From Terricaulis sp. (GTDB lineage: Bacteria > Pseudomonadota > Alphaproteobacteria > Caulobacterales > Aquidulcibacteraceae): a stretch of 64,000 nucleotides of DNA. A program made the translations under genes and the position numbers. The DNA lies in contig JANPZV010000005.1 of the NCBI GenBank assembly GCA_024707365.1, positions 1,550,001-1,614,000 on the forward strand, read 5' to 3'. Numbering within the stretch: position 1 is the stretch's first letter; every line of letters begins with the position of its first letter. Below the pieces are notes generated by a model. That model had not been told where the DNA came from and did no database searches. It saw only the letters and a program-made list of their open reading frames with translations. Positions 47,231-59,612 of this stretch are shown here, in pieces.

Positions 47231-50200
47231 GTCGTGATTTATCAGATAGGTCGGGCTCGAGGCGGATTTGCAAGTCGCTGAGCAGACTGGCTTCCATGCC
47301 CTCGCCCGCCAGATTTTGCAGGTAGTCAATTAGGTCGTCCTGGCGTGGCTGTCCGAATGCCAGACGATAAACGGTGAGACTGCGTTTCAGCCAGGCGAGA
47401 CGCGCGACCTCCCGACTGAACGGCAACATCGGCACTCGCCGTTCGATCCGCACGGAACCTTCGTAGATCCAGTATGGGATGATATCACTGTCGATCGGCG
47501 CTTCGGATCGCGCGCGTTCAAACATCAACTTCCACGGATCGTCAGGAGCTTTCCCACTTCCCCGGACCACAGCAGCTTGGCGCTCGGCGAGGTTGAGGCG
47601 CACGGCGTGGCCCTTGAAGCGGTGGACACGGCCTTCACGCTGTTCGAGGTCCACCGGATTGCCGGGCAGGTTCCAGTGATAGACGCGATAGCAATAGGGA
47701 TGGAAATCCAGTCCCTCCTGTCCGACGGACGTGGTGGCGAGAATGAATGGCCGGAACGGCGAGTTGAACGCATCGCGCACGCCTCCGAGCCGCGCGACGG
47801 CACCGTCTTCGTCCTTGTAGTCGGCGAGCCGCATAGCGAAGCGCCCGCGCATCTGGAATTTGCTGATGGAGAGGGTCTCGCCATCGACATGCACGTCGTC
47901 GACGTCGATCTGCGACGGGCGGATAGCCAGGGCCTGGGCCATGGCGCGGGCGACACCCATCGCGCGCTCTTCGGGAGGGCGCGCGCCAAGGCCCTCGGCA
48001 TCGACAAGGTAGTGGGCGTATTCGTCGAGGACGGCCTGGAGATTGTGTTCGGAGCAATAGACCAGCACGCGACGCCAGTAGTGATCGTCGGTATCCCGCC
48101 GTAGCAAGGCGACCGCATCATGCTGGTTGAACAGTGCCCGGAACGACCAGGCGACTTCAGCGGCGCCGCTGAGCAAACGTGGGTCGTCCCACGACAGCTC
48201 CGGTGCGATCCGCTTGAGGGCGCGAAGCGCGCAGACGGCTGGGCTGCCGAGCGCCACGTCAACCAGCAGATCCGAGAGATCGGCGGACGAAGCGCCGATG
48301 TCGTGTGCCTTCACCGCTGCCGCCAGCTCGGCGACATGATCCTGAAAGGCGTCTTCGCTCGCCAGGGCGCGCATGCCGTGGGGCGCCTCCAGCCAAACGC
48401 GGGATCGCGCGCCCAGCAGGTCATCGATCACGGCGGGAGCGGCCCACTCGGCGCTGTTGGCGTCCGGCTGCGACACCGCCTCTTTGCTCAGGGCCTCAAC
48501 AGCGGGCTTGAGGCGATCGCTTATGGCGGCGCGCATACCCTCCTGCGACAAGGCAGTCTCGGTCTCACTGAAAACTGCGAGCGGATCGGCTAACTCGGCC
48601 AGAGCTGGCGATGGATAGATCAGCATCAGCGCGCGCAGACCCACGAGCCGGCCCTGATCCTGTCGGAACTGCAAGGGGCGCAGACGATGCTGCTCGAAAT
48701 AGCGCCTGCCGGATTCCCCGACTCCCATGCGGCGTTCAGCCTCGTAGGACAGCAGGGCCGCGACCGCATCGGGCACCATCGACCAGGACGAAAATATCAG
48801 CGCCTTGGTCAGCGGCGCGCCAGATCGTGCGTCGCCGTAGTAGGGCATGGCGGCGGGTATCCAGAGATTTTGATCGAGGTTCTGGCCGAAGATGTCGTCC
48901 ATGATTGCGCGCATGCGGCCATTGGCCGGCTTCAACGGCGCATAAGAGTTGATAGCCTCGTGATCGAGCATGGCCGGCCGCGCCGCCCGAATGGCGTCGC
49001 GGAGGCGCCGAAGGCGCCGCCGCTTCGTTCGTTAGAAGTTGCTTCAGGCTGTAGTGGCGCATGAAGTTGAGCAGGTAAGGCGCCGATTTCCAGTATTCTA
49101 TGATTTCCGGGGCATCGAGCGTGCGCGCCACTTGCGACAAGGCCGATGCCTGCACGAGGTCGGCGGGCGCGATCGAGACCGTGATGGCGGGTTCGCTCAT
49201 CATGGAGTCGCGCTCGACTGTGGATGCGACCCGCTCGGTTCGAGCAATCACTTTGCGCAGGCGCTGTTCGATAGCCTGGCGAGTTTCGACAGCAGAGGCA
49301 TGCGAATGCGGCAGGGCATGTAGGAGACCACGAAAGGCGCGCATTTCCTGCGCCAGAGTGGCGGCTACCTCCGGACCGTTTTCGCGACCGTAGAGGAAAC
49401 TCAAGGTCTCAAGAAAATCCTGATAGTGGTCGCCTTCGTCGGGCTCGTCGCCGGCGAGCGTGAGCATCCGGTAGGGTGTGGCGGACAGCAGCAGGGTGCG
49501 GGCGGCGTGCCCGTCCCCTCCAGAGTAGTCGAAAAGCTCGCGTGCGAGGATCGCCGCGTCGCTGTCGCCATGCAGCAGATCCCGGAACCGCTGGAACTCG
49601 TCCATGATGATGAGGTCGGGTTGGAGCGCATCGACGCAGGCGTGAGACAGCTTGGCGCGGAGCCGGGCGACCAGGCTGTTGCGGGGCTGTGTCATTTCTG
49701 CGGGATAGGCGTCCCGGCGCCGCGGGAAGAGTTCGCAAACCCGTTCGAGTTCCTCGAAGAGATCGCGATCGGCCTGCACGTCGCGGCGGAACCGCTCGAT
49801 GATGCGCTTGTCGACGCCTTCGAGGGTGAGATTGTCCACGGCGCGGTTCCAGCCCTCGACGCCAGCCGTGACTTGCAACAGGTTGTGCAGGCCGCGCGGG
49901 CGCTAACGAGGTCACGCAGGAGATGGAGCAGCAAGGCGCGTTCCTGCGTCACGCCTGTCGAGGAGCGCAGATCGAAGGTCGTGCCTGGCGTCAGGCTGAT
50001 GAAGTTCACCTTGTTGGCGTCGAGGCCCGCCTGGTCGCGTAGTTGCAGAGGAACGAGCGTCATGCGGGTTGGCAGGGCCTGCTCGCGCCGCCCGAGGACG
50101 TTCAGCCGGTTGAGGTTCTGGGCGGCGATCGCCTGGTTCGAGCAGATGTAGAGGATGTCGATCCGCTTGGTGCTGTCCCACAGGTGTTCGATCATGCGGG

Positions 50201-50375
50201 CGATGACCCCGCGCGCCACCATCGTCTTGCCGAGGCCAACTTCGTCGGCGACCAGGAACTGGCGGACAGGATCGTTCTGGCCGTAGAGCCGATCGAAGAC
50301 GTAGTCGACGGTCCGCCGCTGAAAGACCTTGAGGGGAGCGAGCGCCGCGTCGGCGCGAAACCGTTCATTCGGCAT
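47226..50375 (-). CDS. SF2 DEAD/SNF2-like helicase of the nuclease cassette (frameshifted)
   Basis: About 1,050 residues restored. Helicase motifs: Walker A LVADEVGLGKTMVARGVIA, DExx box LIIMDEFQRFRDLL, motif III LLLSATPYRML, and in the C-terminal lobe TTSVGQEGLDFHPYC and DLEQREGRVHRFKG. Slips near 49900 and 48990-49020 break the frame. ATG at 50375 (or 50384) overlaps the end of the phospholipase-D-like gene. Last gene of the cassette; its 3' end abuts the araC remnant. Confidence 0.82.
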
Positions 50376-52220
50376 GCGCGGCATCCTGCGTGGCGAGTGC
50401 AATTCGGAATGTGTTCCAGAGAGCGCGGAACTCGGCCGGAACCGGATCGGTATCGTCACCGTCGCCGGTTTCCAGCCGTGTGATCAGTCGTTCGATGGCG
50501 CGAAGCTGATCCCCGCCCCGGCAGAAGGCCCGAACCATCTCCTCGAGGATGGGCGCGTCATCGCTTGCCACGCGCCAGGCGCCCTGACCCGCCCCGTCCT
50601 GCGCTGCAAGGGCGGCTGCGAAGGGATCGCCCAATTCGGAGAGGAGCAGACGGAGATAGCGGAAGAAGGCGTCCTTGCTGTCGATCACCCAGCGCAGGAT
50701 GGCTGCGTGACGCTCGGCCGGCAGTCCCTCCATCATGAGCCCGGTGCTGAACAGGATCGAGACGTCTTCCGTCTCGTCCGTCAGGTGACAAGCGAGGAAT
50801 CGCGTGAGGTCGACCAACGGCATTGCGCCAAGGTCGGCGGGTTGTCCCTGCCGAAGCGGCTCCAGCACATCGCGTGCATGCCCTTCGCCCCGCGTGATCG
50901 GCCAAACACGCAAGACGCCGACCCCGGCAAGCGGAAGCGGTTCGGACGGGACCAGCCAGACCCGCCAGACTGGCGAGCCATCGGCGGCGGGCTCGCCGCG
51001 CTCGCAGCGGAGCGTGAGGCCGCTGCGGCAAATCTCGCGCCGGGCCTGGTCCAAACGCGCCTCGGCGGCTCGTTGTGCGACATCGGCGGCGCTCGTCTCG
51101 TCGCGGACGAACGGCCGCGTCAGCCGGCCGAATCCTTTGTCGCCAAGGATTTCCTCGACGCTTCCGACCCGCGACCGCTTGCCGGTCAGGGTCGTGAAGA
51201 TCTCGACATTGCTGCCGGTCAGCAAAGCCGGCCGCGTCGCGTTTCCTGAGCCGACCGTGATCTCAGTGTCCCAGCCGCGTTCGGCGATGAACGCCTTGGC
51301 ATGGAGCCCTTGCAGGGCCGCTGCGTCTTCTTCCTCACCATCTTCCGTGGCCGCCATCTCGTCGAGCACGGCCACGCGGGCAAAGCCATCGAGCGTGGCC
51401 CCGGGCACCTGGGCGAGTTCGTCGGATCGCCCGATGAAGATGGGTTTTTCGGCGCTGGCCAGGCCGGCGAGCATCGACAAGGTTTGATCGTCGCAGAAGG
51501 GCGACACGACGCCCAGCCGAACGCAGGGTTCCGGGCGCCATGGCTTTCCGCCGAGGCCGTTCACCGCGAAGGAGACGCTCTGGAACGGTTCCGGCAGGCT
51601 CCATTCGGCGCGGCGCATGTCTTCGGCCAGGTCATCGACAAGCGTCTTCGTTCCGTCGGGAACACCTACGGTCGCGAGGTCGGGGAGCTGGCGAAGGAAG
51701 TCGGCGACCGGGCGATTGACTGCTTTGGGCTGCCTGGTGATCACGCCGTCGAGGGTGGCGGCGATGTCCCACGAGCGGTCGCGCGTCAGGTTTCGGGAGA
51801 GAATGAGCAGACGCAGGCGGACCGGGTCTTCGGGCCGTAGTGGGGTGAAGCGCAGCGCCCACATTTTGGGGTGGAAGGCCCCGCCTTGGGGGCAGCGACC
51901 TCGACGATGATGCGTTCGAGTAGCGAGCAAAGGCGGGAATGCGGCCGGGCGCTCGCCTGGATATGGCCAGCGTCGGTGAAGATGACGAGGCGGCCGGCGA
52001 TGCGCTCGGCACCCTCGAGCAGTGCCAGAGGATGAGCGAGAATGTCGTCCCGGTTCTCGGCAGCGAAGAGCGCCAGACTGACCGGGACGGCGAGCGCGGT
52101 CTCGAAGTCGAGCGAGAACGTCGTGGCGACCGCCGCGTCGAAGACATATCCCGCCGGCGGCTGAAGATTCGCGCCGTAGAGCGTTCGCTGTTCGGGGTCG
52201 AGGCTGCGTCTATTCAGCAT
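50365..52220 (-). CDS. phospholipase D-like nuclease of the cassette (frameshifted)
   Basis: About 618 residues. Two HKD-type motifs are seen: GGAFHPKMWALRF with ILSRNLTRDRSWD, and GLHAKAFIAERGW with ITVGSGNATRPAL. In defence systems such proteins act as nucleases. One C is missing at 51888-51892 (coding C5); restoring it gives EVAAPQGGAFHPK. The ATG at 52220 overlaps the end of the DUF6361-like gene by 11 bases. Confidence 0.82.
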
Positions 52221-53388
52221 GGGCGAGATCCCGCAGATGGGATTTGGCCTGTGCCCAGCGGAAGCTGAGGCGATCAGCGCCCGATGCGCCGGTCCAACGG
52301 TCGCGGACAGCGTGATTGGCGTAGCGTGATTGGCTGGTCTTGAGCCGGCGTTCGCGTTCTTCGATCAGCCGCCGCGCCGCAGGCGCCGAGATCAGCTGCG
52401 CCGTCCCGGTCAGAACCAGATCGCGCCACTCGCTCACGAACCGTTTGGCGGCGGGTCGGACGGCATGCGCCGGATGCTCTACGACATACCAGAAGTCATC
52501 GAGCGACCACGCGCGGACCGCGCCGGCGTCGAGTTCGTCGCTCCAGGCTTCGAGCCGACCGCGATATTCGTCGATCCAGTCGTCGCGCTGCCGCAGCTCG
52601 CTGAGCGCGAGGTTGTAGAGAAGCGCGGCACCGTGCATCACTTGCGAGAAGATTTCGCCATGCCGTACGAGGCGGCGCGCGGCGGATGGGAACGCCGACA
52701 GATGGGGATGCGTCCAGATATAGTCGCAGTCCGCGTCGATCCCTTCGCGGGCGAGCATCGTGAGCAGCGCGGTGGGCTGGCTGGCGACCAGACGGTCGAT
52801 GAGGAATTGCGCCTCATCTGTGGTCAGGCTGAAGACAGCGCGCTCGAGCAGGTCGCCGGGCATCGGCGGCAAGGCCGGATTCCAGACGCTAAGTGCCTCG
52901 GCATCGGCTAGGGTGTCTTCGCCGCTGGATGCTCTCCGCGAACGGCTGCGGCCTCGCAAGGCGACGAATAGGCTGTCGAGCGAGCCAGGAAAAACCCGGA
53001 TGCCCCACGCGCCCAGCCCGGCCCAATAGACGGAACTCGGCAATCGCTGGAGCCGTGGTCCTGCATCTCGGCCGATGATGCCGTTAGACTCACCGCCCGC
53101 TTTCAGGGCGTCGGCAAGCCGGATCTCAGTGTCGCGTGCTTCGATGCGAAGCTGCGCCTCGGGGGCTTCGCGCTTTTCCAGCTCTCGATAGAGCCAGGGA
53201 ATGAACAGCATGTATCGCAGGCGTGTCTGGATCGTGCTCGTACCTGGAAAGAGATGATCGGCGATGGAATCGCGGATCGCTCCCAGCCCAAGCTCATCGC
53301 GGGTCTCGCGCTCCTGAAAGAGCGCCATGATGCGCTGCGCCCGCTGCCGCTCGGCTTCATCGAAATCGATCCAAGCTAGAGACGACAT
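52210..53388 (-). CDS. DUF6361-like protein of the cassette
   Basis: An intact 392-residue protein starting MSSLAWIDFDEAERQRAQRI, with DELGLGAIRDSIADHLFPGT, STIQTRLRYMLFIPWLYREL and RRLVRHGEIFSQVMHGAALL. I recognise these as DUF6361-type segments, found beside phospholipase-D-like and helicase genes. No enzymatic motif is visible. It sits four bases after the AddA-like gene. Confidence 0.75.
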   Translation of the reverse strand: MSSLAWIDFDEAERQRAQRIMALFQERETRDELGLGAIRDSIADHLFPGTSTIQTRLRYMLFIPWLYRELEKREAPEAQLRIEARDTEIRLADALKAGGESNGIIGRDAGPRLQRLPSSVYWAGLGAWGIRVFPGSLDSLFVALRGRSRSRRASSGEDTLADAEALSVWNPALPPMPGDLLERAVFSLTTDEAQFLIDRLVASQPTALLTMLAREGIDADCDYIWTHPHLSAFPSAARRLVRHGEIFSQVMHGAALLYNLALSELRQRDDWIDEYRGRLEAWSDELDAGAVRAWSLDDFWYVVEHPAHAVRPAAKRFVSEWRDLVLTGTAQLISAPAARRLIEERERRLKTSQSRYANHAVRDRWTGASGADRLSFRWAQAKSHLRDLAHAE

Positions 53389-53392
53389 GGGC

Positions 53393-56300
53393 TCAGGCCG
53401 CCTTGCTCGCGGTCGGCTGCGTCGGGAGGACTGGAATGACAGTGCCGGAGGACATCAGCACGATCAGTCCACGCTCGGCGCCGGTCATGCTGAGATAGGC
53501 CCGCACTTGCGCGCGATAGTGATCGAGCGCTTCCGGTGCCGGCGTCACATCGCTTTTCCAGTCGACGACGACGGCAGGGCGACCCTCGGCTGTCAGGGTC
53601 AGGGCATCGGCTATCCCGGCCGTTACGGCCTCCACGCCGTCGGCTGCTTGTGCGGCATAAACGGGAAATTCGGCCAGAAGACCCGGCCGCAAGGCCACGA
53701 TGTCGGGCAAGGCCAAGGTCCGGGCGACACAGGCAGCAAGTTCCTCAGCAGACAGCCCCGTCGCCGGGTCGGCGACCGGAGAATGGCCAAGAGCGCGGAT
53801 AAGCTCGGCTGCCCGTTCGATGAGGGCAGCCTCCGTCTCAAGGACTTCGCCGGTCAGAACCTCTTCCATGAGCTTATGGAGGATCAGCCCACGTTCGCGG
53901 CCGCCCTGCACGAGAGTCGCGGCTTCCAATTCGGGAGGCTGCTCGTCGGCCGCCCCCGTCCAGAAGCGCGCCTTCTTCTTCCCGCAAGACAGTCCCGGCG
54001 GCGCTTTCATCGCGACTGGGCGCAAGCCAGGTCAACCGCGTCTGCGCGGCCGCGATGGCTTCGGCTTCGGCGGCGAAGCTAGCGCGCGTTTGGGTGTTGC
54101 CCGCGCCAGCACCCGCCGCCGTGAGGCCGACAGGCAGGTGAGAGACGTCCAGTCCGGGCAAGCCGGCGAGCGACAGATCGACGAGGCCGATCCAGGCCGA
54201 TTTCGACGGTGTGGCGTCGAGCCGGGGAAGGACGAGGAGTTCGCGAGCGCGGGTGGCTGCGACATACCAGAGCCGGATGCGTTCGCGGTCCAGCTCCTCC
54301 TTTTCCGCTTGGCGGGCGGTTTCGTAGCCCTCAGGCGTGACGCCCAGCACCGGGCAGTAGAAGGTCTCGGCCTGACGGTCGATGACGGCGCTGTCGGGCG
54401 CCATGACGGGTGTCATGGTGTTGACCGGAATGACGATCGGCCATTCCAGCCCCTTGGCCGCGTGCATGGTGAAGAGCGCGACCGCTTCCTCCTGGGCATC
54501 GGGCCGTCCCTCGACGGCGCGGGCCTCGTCGGACCACGCCGCTGTCATCGCCTCGGCGAAGGCGCGCAAACCGCGCACGGCGTAGCCGGTCGACAGGCTG
54601 AGATAGAGATCGACATTGGCGAGCGCGCGCTCGGCCTGGCCGCGATGGCGCTCGAGGAGGAGCGGACGGACGCGCATCACGTCCACGGCCTGCGACAGCA
54701 GCTCATGCGGGGTCGTGCTGTTGCCGCGCCGGGAGAGCGATTGCAGCCGCTCGATGACGTCGCGCGCGAGCGGGTGCGCGATGACGGCGGGATCGATGCT
54801 GAGATCCAGGCGCGGAATCCGATCCGGCTGTTCCTCCGAGCGCGGAAGTCCCCAGATGATATCCAGCAGGTTTTCTTCGGTGAGGCCGACCAGAGGGCCG
54901 CGCAGCAACGCGCCGAGCGCCAGGGTGTCGCGGCGGTCGGCCAGAACGCGGGTCAGCGCGATCAGATCCTGGACCTCCTGGCGGCGGAACAGCCCCTTGC
55001 CGGCTTGGGTCGCGACAGGGATGCCGCGGCGTTCCAAGGCTTCCTCATAGCGCCACAGCTCCGCGCCGGTTGGCGCCAGCAAGGCGATGTCGCCCGGCTG
55101 GCAGGGGCGCTCGACGCCGCTGCGACGGTCGATGATTGGGTGGCTTTCGATCAGCCGGGCGCACAGATCGGCGATGGCGTCGGCCTCGGCATCGCGCTGC
55201 TGCTCGGCGCTGGCCTTGCCGTTTTCATCGGCCACGGCGATGTCGAGGGCCGCCACGCACAGGCCGCCGCGATCGTCATGGAACGGGTCGAGCGCGGTGA
55301 AGCGGGGCTGCCCATCGGCTGAGAGCGCGACCTCGAAGCGCTCGTTGACGAAGGTGAGGATCGAGGCGCAGGAGCGGAAATTGGTGGAGATCGACAGGAG
55401 GCTGCCGGGGTCCTGGTCGCGGAAGGCGTCGCGCGCCTGCACATAGGCGCCGACATCGGCGCCCCGGAAGCGATAGATCGCCTGCTTGGGGTCGCCGACC
55501 AGGAAGAGCGCGCCCGGCCGGATGCGGAACCCGGTCCAGTCGTCATCGCCATCGGCCGGTTCGCCGCAAAGGCGCCAGAAGATCTCGGTTTGCAGGGGAT
55601 CGGTGTCCTGGAACTCGTCGACGAGGACGTGGGCGAAACGCTGCCCGAGCGCTCGGCGAACGTCGTCATGGTCGCGCAGCAGGTCGCGCGCGGCGAAAAT
55701 CAGATCGTCGAAATCGAGCTGAGCGCTGGCGCGCTTGTGGTCGCGATAGCGCTGCAGGATCGGACGCGCTTCGTCGATAAGCGCCGCCAGGGCGTGGCTG
55801 GCGGCGGCCTGCACAAGCGAGACCCAGGCGCCGCAGCAGGCGGTATAGTGGACCTCGGCGGCGTCGTTCAGCCGATCGCCGTCGGCCTTGGAGAGGCCGA
55901 CCTCTTTCGCCGCGGCGGCCCATTTGCCCTTCTTGCGGTAGGAGGCGAAGGCCCCGGCTTTGGTGGAAAGGTCCGGATGTGGCCGCAAGGTCAGGAGGCG
56001 GACGAGGCCCGCAGGCGTTGCGGGATCGGGACCGTTGGCCAAAGCGGTCGCCATCTCGGCCAGCCGCTCGACGATCGCCGCCGTTTCCGGCTCGGCCGCA
56101 GTCACACCATCCATGAAGCCTTTGAAATCCGCAGCGGCCTGCCGGAACGCCGTCAGGTGGCCGTCAAGCGGGGAGACGGCCGGGGCCGCGAGCGTGGGGC
56201 GACGGCGCAGATTCTCGGCGATCTTGTGGATGAGCGCCACGGTCTCGCCGGGGCTGTGCAGCACCATCTCGGCCAGGATACCGCCCTGACCGCCGGACAG

Positions 56301-56796
56301 GCGTTCGCGCAGCCAGACATCGACAATCTCAAGGAAGATGAGGTCGGCCTGGTTGCGATCCATGACCCCTGCGCCGGGATCGATGTTGGCCTCCGCGGGA
56401 TAGGGCTTAATGAGGCGCTGGCAGAAGCCGTGGATGGTCGAGCACGTGATCTCGTCGATCGCGGCGCTGGCGGCGGCGAGATTGTCGCGATGGGCTTGGG
56501 ACAGCCCATCGGGCAGCGCCACGCGCAGCTCGGTCGCGATCGCTGCCGGCGGAGAGATCGGCGACGAACTCGCGGACACGCGACAGTAGCTCGCTCGCGG
56601 CGAGTTCGGTGAAGGTGACGGCGGCGATGGAACGCGGCGCGACGCCTTCGGCCAGCATCGCGGCGATGCGGCCAGCCATGACGGCAGTCTTGCCCGAACC
56701 TGCGCCGGCCTCGACCAAGATCGAGCGATCATGCAGGCTGATCGCATCGCGGCGCGCGCCGTCGTCCTTCAGCACCTTGGACACGCTGCTCATCAT
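53393..56796 (-). CDS. AddA-like UvrD helicase with C-terminal PD-(D/E)XK nuclease (frameshifted)
   Basis: About 1,130 residues. SF1 motifs: Walker A ILVEAGAGSGKTAVMAGR, EITCSTIHGFCQRLI, VLVDEFQDTDPLQTEIFWRL, LFLVGDPKQAIYRFRGADV, FTMHAAKGLEWPIVIPV and IRLWYVAATRARELLVL. The C-terminus has a RecB-type nuclease (RGLILHKLMEEVL; VVVDWKSDV). Slips lie near 56540-56555 and 53960-53990. It overlaps the AddB-like stop (ATGA). The pair resembles AddAB, but the neighbours indicate a defence cassette, not the housekeeping enzyme. Confidence 0.85.
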
Positions 56797-59472
56797 TCCG
56801 CCTCCCAGACCTGAGCGACCTCGCCAAGCCGCTCCGTGGCTGCCGGCATTTTGCGTTTGCAATATGTGGCGCCCGCGTTGGCCGGCAGGGCGAAGGCGAG
56901 GTCGTCATAGTCGCCGCCGGTGTCCGGGCCAGGCAGTGCCGCACCGCCGGCCAGACTCGCCCATGCCGCGCGCAGATAGCCTGTGATGTCGGCCAGCACG
57001 GCTTCGGGATCGTCGAGCTGAAGATCCACGGGCTCGCGCGGATAGAGCAGCGAGGCGCTGATGGCGACGTCGTCGCCGAGGAGCGCCTTCACCGCGAAAG
57101 CATAGAGGCAGCGTTGAAGCTCCCGCCCGCCGTTCAGCCGGATGTCGCTCCGCGGGGGCGGCCTGTCTTGTAGTCGCGCACCAGCGCACGTTTGCCGTCG
57201 CCCGAGATGTCGAGCCGATCAATATAACCGGCGATGTTGAAACCCGTGCCGGGAATCGTGACCGGCTTGCGCGCATCCCAAGGCGTTTCCGCGTCGGATT
57301 TTGGCTCCGATCCACCGAAGGGCACCTCTCCGTAGGAGCGTGCGCCCGGCAGGACATCTTCACCATAGGAAAGGGCTCGGCCCGCCATCACGCGGGCGTC
57401 GTCGATCGCTGCGGCTCCAGATGACGGCCGGCGGAACCGGACGCTCGCTTTCCCAATCGGCGGCGACGGCTTGCGCGGCCCGCGCCACCGCGGCTTCGAT
57501 GGTCTCGGCGTCGGCGGAGGCTAGACCATCTCCGGTTTCGAGGTCGCGCAAGGCGCGGTCGAGAACCAAGTGAACGAGATCGCCGATCCCGAGCGCGTCG
57601 AGCACGAGCGGTTCAGCGCTGCTCTGCGGTTCACGCCATCCGAACGCATAGACCCACACGAAACTCAGCGGATTGCGCAGCAGGCGGCGCAGCGAGCTGG
57701 CCGACTGGGTGCGGCCGAGGATGGCGAGAACGAGTGGATGATCTGCCCGCACGAGCCCGTCATGGGGAGTAATCTCGGCCTGCCGCCAGTCGCGCCAGCA
57801 GCCCTGCGCACCGACCGCTTGCGGATCGGCTGCGAACTCCTGGAGGCCGGGCCATGAGGCGGTCTGTTTCGCTGAAGGCGTGCGCCGGCGTCGCGTTGCG
57901 GCGCAGATAGGTTTCGTCACCACGCCCGGCGAGCAGAGGGCTGCGACCCAGGAGACGCCCGTCGCTGTCGCGCCGGGCGCGCGACAGAACGACGGTGTCG
58001 GCCGTCGTGGCGAGGATCGTCTCGAAGTCGCGGCGGTCGGCGAGGTTGACCGGCAGCGGATCGAGCACCGGAGTCGGGATGATATGGTCCGGGATCAGTC
58101 GGTCTTCGGCGATCCCGCGCGGCCAGCGCGAGGAATTAAGCCCGAGGAGCCGCACGAAGCGGCGGGGCGACGCCGCGAGCGCGCTGGCCGGCATCCAGGC
58201 GACGCAGACGCATGCTTCCAGCCCGTCGTCCTGCTTCAGGGTTTCCAGCGTGGCGTCGATCGAGGCGGCGGGGCCGGCGAGCAGAGCCTTGCGCCAGATC
58301 GCGAGCGCGCGGCCCTTGAGGAAGGCTTCTCCGATCTCGCTGGCGGCCTCCGATCCTTTCACAAGGGTCTCGACCGCCGTGCGCAGCGCCGGAACATGGT
58401 CGGCGCCGTCGGGAAAGTCTTCGGGTGCCAACCGGCTCAGGAGGCGGTTCCAGGCGCCCAGCGTCGAGAGCGGCGCATCGGTCGGCAGGACACGCAGCCA
58501 GCCTTCAGGCAGGGTCTCGAATGGCGCGCTGTCACGGCAGAGCGCCGCGAGGCGACGCAGCCGCGATTGCGACAGGCCACGGACCACGATGTCGGCCAGC
58601 GCTGCGGCCGTCTGGCCCTCGCGGGTGGTGACCGTGCGGACTCCGTGGACGAAGTGCAGGTCGATATTGGCGTCGGCGCGCAGGGCCAGGAAATGATCGT
58701 CATAGTCGGCGGGCGATGCGGTCGCGATGGCGATATCCGAGGGCGAGACGCCATTGGCGAGCAGGCTGCGCGCCCAGCGCATCGCCTCGATGGCCTCATG
58801 ATAGGCGGTCGCGGCGCTGACGGCTCTGATCCCTGGCGTTTGCGCCGGTGCATGCACGACCGTGACGCCGATGCCGTCAAGCCAGGCGGGAACGCTTCTC
58901 GGGCCGGCCGTCCACTGCACCGGGATATGGGCAGTTAGGTCCTGGAGCAGTGGCCGCCAGCAGGGCGAGAGTTCGGTAAGACCGACGATTTCCATCGGTC
59001 CGAGGACGGCTGGCGCATGAGCGATGCGGGCGGTCGCGGCTGCAACGATGTCGTGAGGCCGCATCATCCCGGGCGGAAGCTGGTCGAGGACGCCCGATTC
59101 TAGGCGCGCGATGGCGGCGAGACGCGGATGGACGCCCGCGCATGCGGCAAGATCGACCCCCGCGCGCCAGACTTTGTGGAGCGTGTCGGCCGCCGCGCCG
59201 ATCATGCCGGGAAGAGCTTTGATGCCTTCAAGTTCGCCCATCGGCGTGGCGGGCAGAACGGCCTGGATGGCCGCACGCAGGCTCTCTTCGTCGATAGGGC
59301 GAACGAAGCCGCCAGCCAGTCGGACGGCGGCCTGCTCGAACGACATGATCTGAAGGCCGTGACGACGGTCACGGCCAGCCGCCAGCCGGCGCTCCCGCAT
59401 GGCGAGACGACCGTGAACGACAAGGGTGGATCGATTTGCGCCTGCCATGACCGCCAACCTCTCAGAAATCAC
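56793..59472 (-). CDS. AddB-like PD-(D/E)XK nuclease protein (frameshifted)
   Basis: About 893 residues. The N-terminal part is an inactivated helicase-like domain of AddB type (STLVVHGRLAMRERRLAAGR; EIVGLTELSPCWRPL; VRLLGLNSSRWPRGIAEDRL). The C-terminus carries the nuclease: DLVHLVLDRALRDLE, GYIDRLDI and VRDYKTGRP, then a Cys in ELQRCLYAFAVKAL. Slips lie near 57862-57869, 57415 and at the five-G run 57154-57158. The GTG start at 59472 overlaps the small upstream gene (GTGA). Confidence 0.8.
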
Positions 59473-59612
59473 TTGCGGTTCGAGCGCTGAGTCAGCGCTG
59501 AGGCGGCGGCAGTCTTCGCGGCTTTGCTGCTCTTCGGGTCGCGCAGGACTTTCGCTGCGGCGCTGGCCGCCCGCTTGCTGGTGACTTCACTATTGGGTCC
59601 GCGTTTTGGCAT
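59469..59612 (-). CDS. small basic protein leading the nuclease cassette
   Basis: A 47-residue lysine/alanine-rich protein, MPKRGPNSEVTSKRAASAAA and then KVLRDPKSSKAAKTAAASAL, resembling short histone-tail-like proteins I recall beside defence genes. GGGAGC lies before the ATG at 59612. Its stop overlaps the AddB-like start, so it is translated with the cassette. It may bind DNA or act as a coupled leader; function unknown. Confidence 0.65.
   Translation of the reverse strand: MPKRGPNSEVTSKRAASAAAKVLRDPKSSKAAKTAAASALTQRSNRK

Noticed and set aside
47226-53388. DISARM system
   Set aside because: There is a helicase and a phospholipase-D-like gene, but no DNA methylase and no DUF1998 (DrmB) gene, and the AddAB-like and DUF6361-like members are foreign to DISARM.
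53700-55322. 540-residue plus-strand frame opposite the AddA-like gene
   Set aside because: It mirrors the codon pattern of the helicase gene and carries no recognisable motif.
53393-59472. housekeeping AddAB recombination enzyme
   Set aside because: The pair is embedded in an operon with a small basic protein, DUF6361-like, phospholipase-D-like and SF2 helicase genes, flanked by truncated genes within a mobile region. It still needs checking that the genome has another AddAB or RecBCD.
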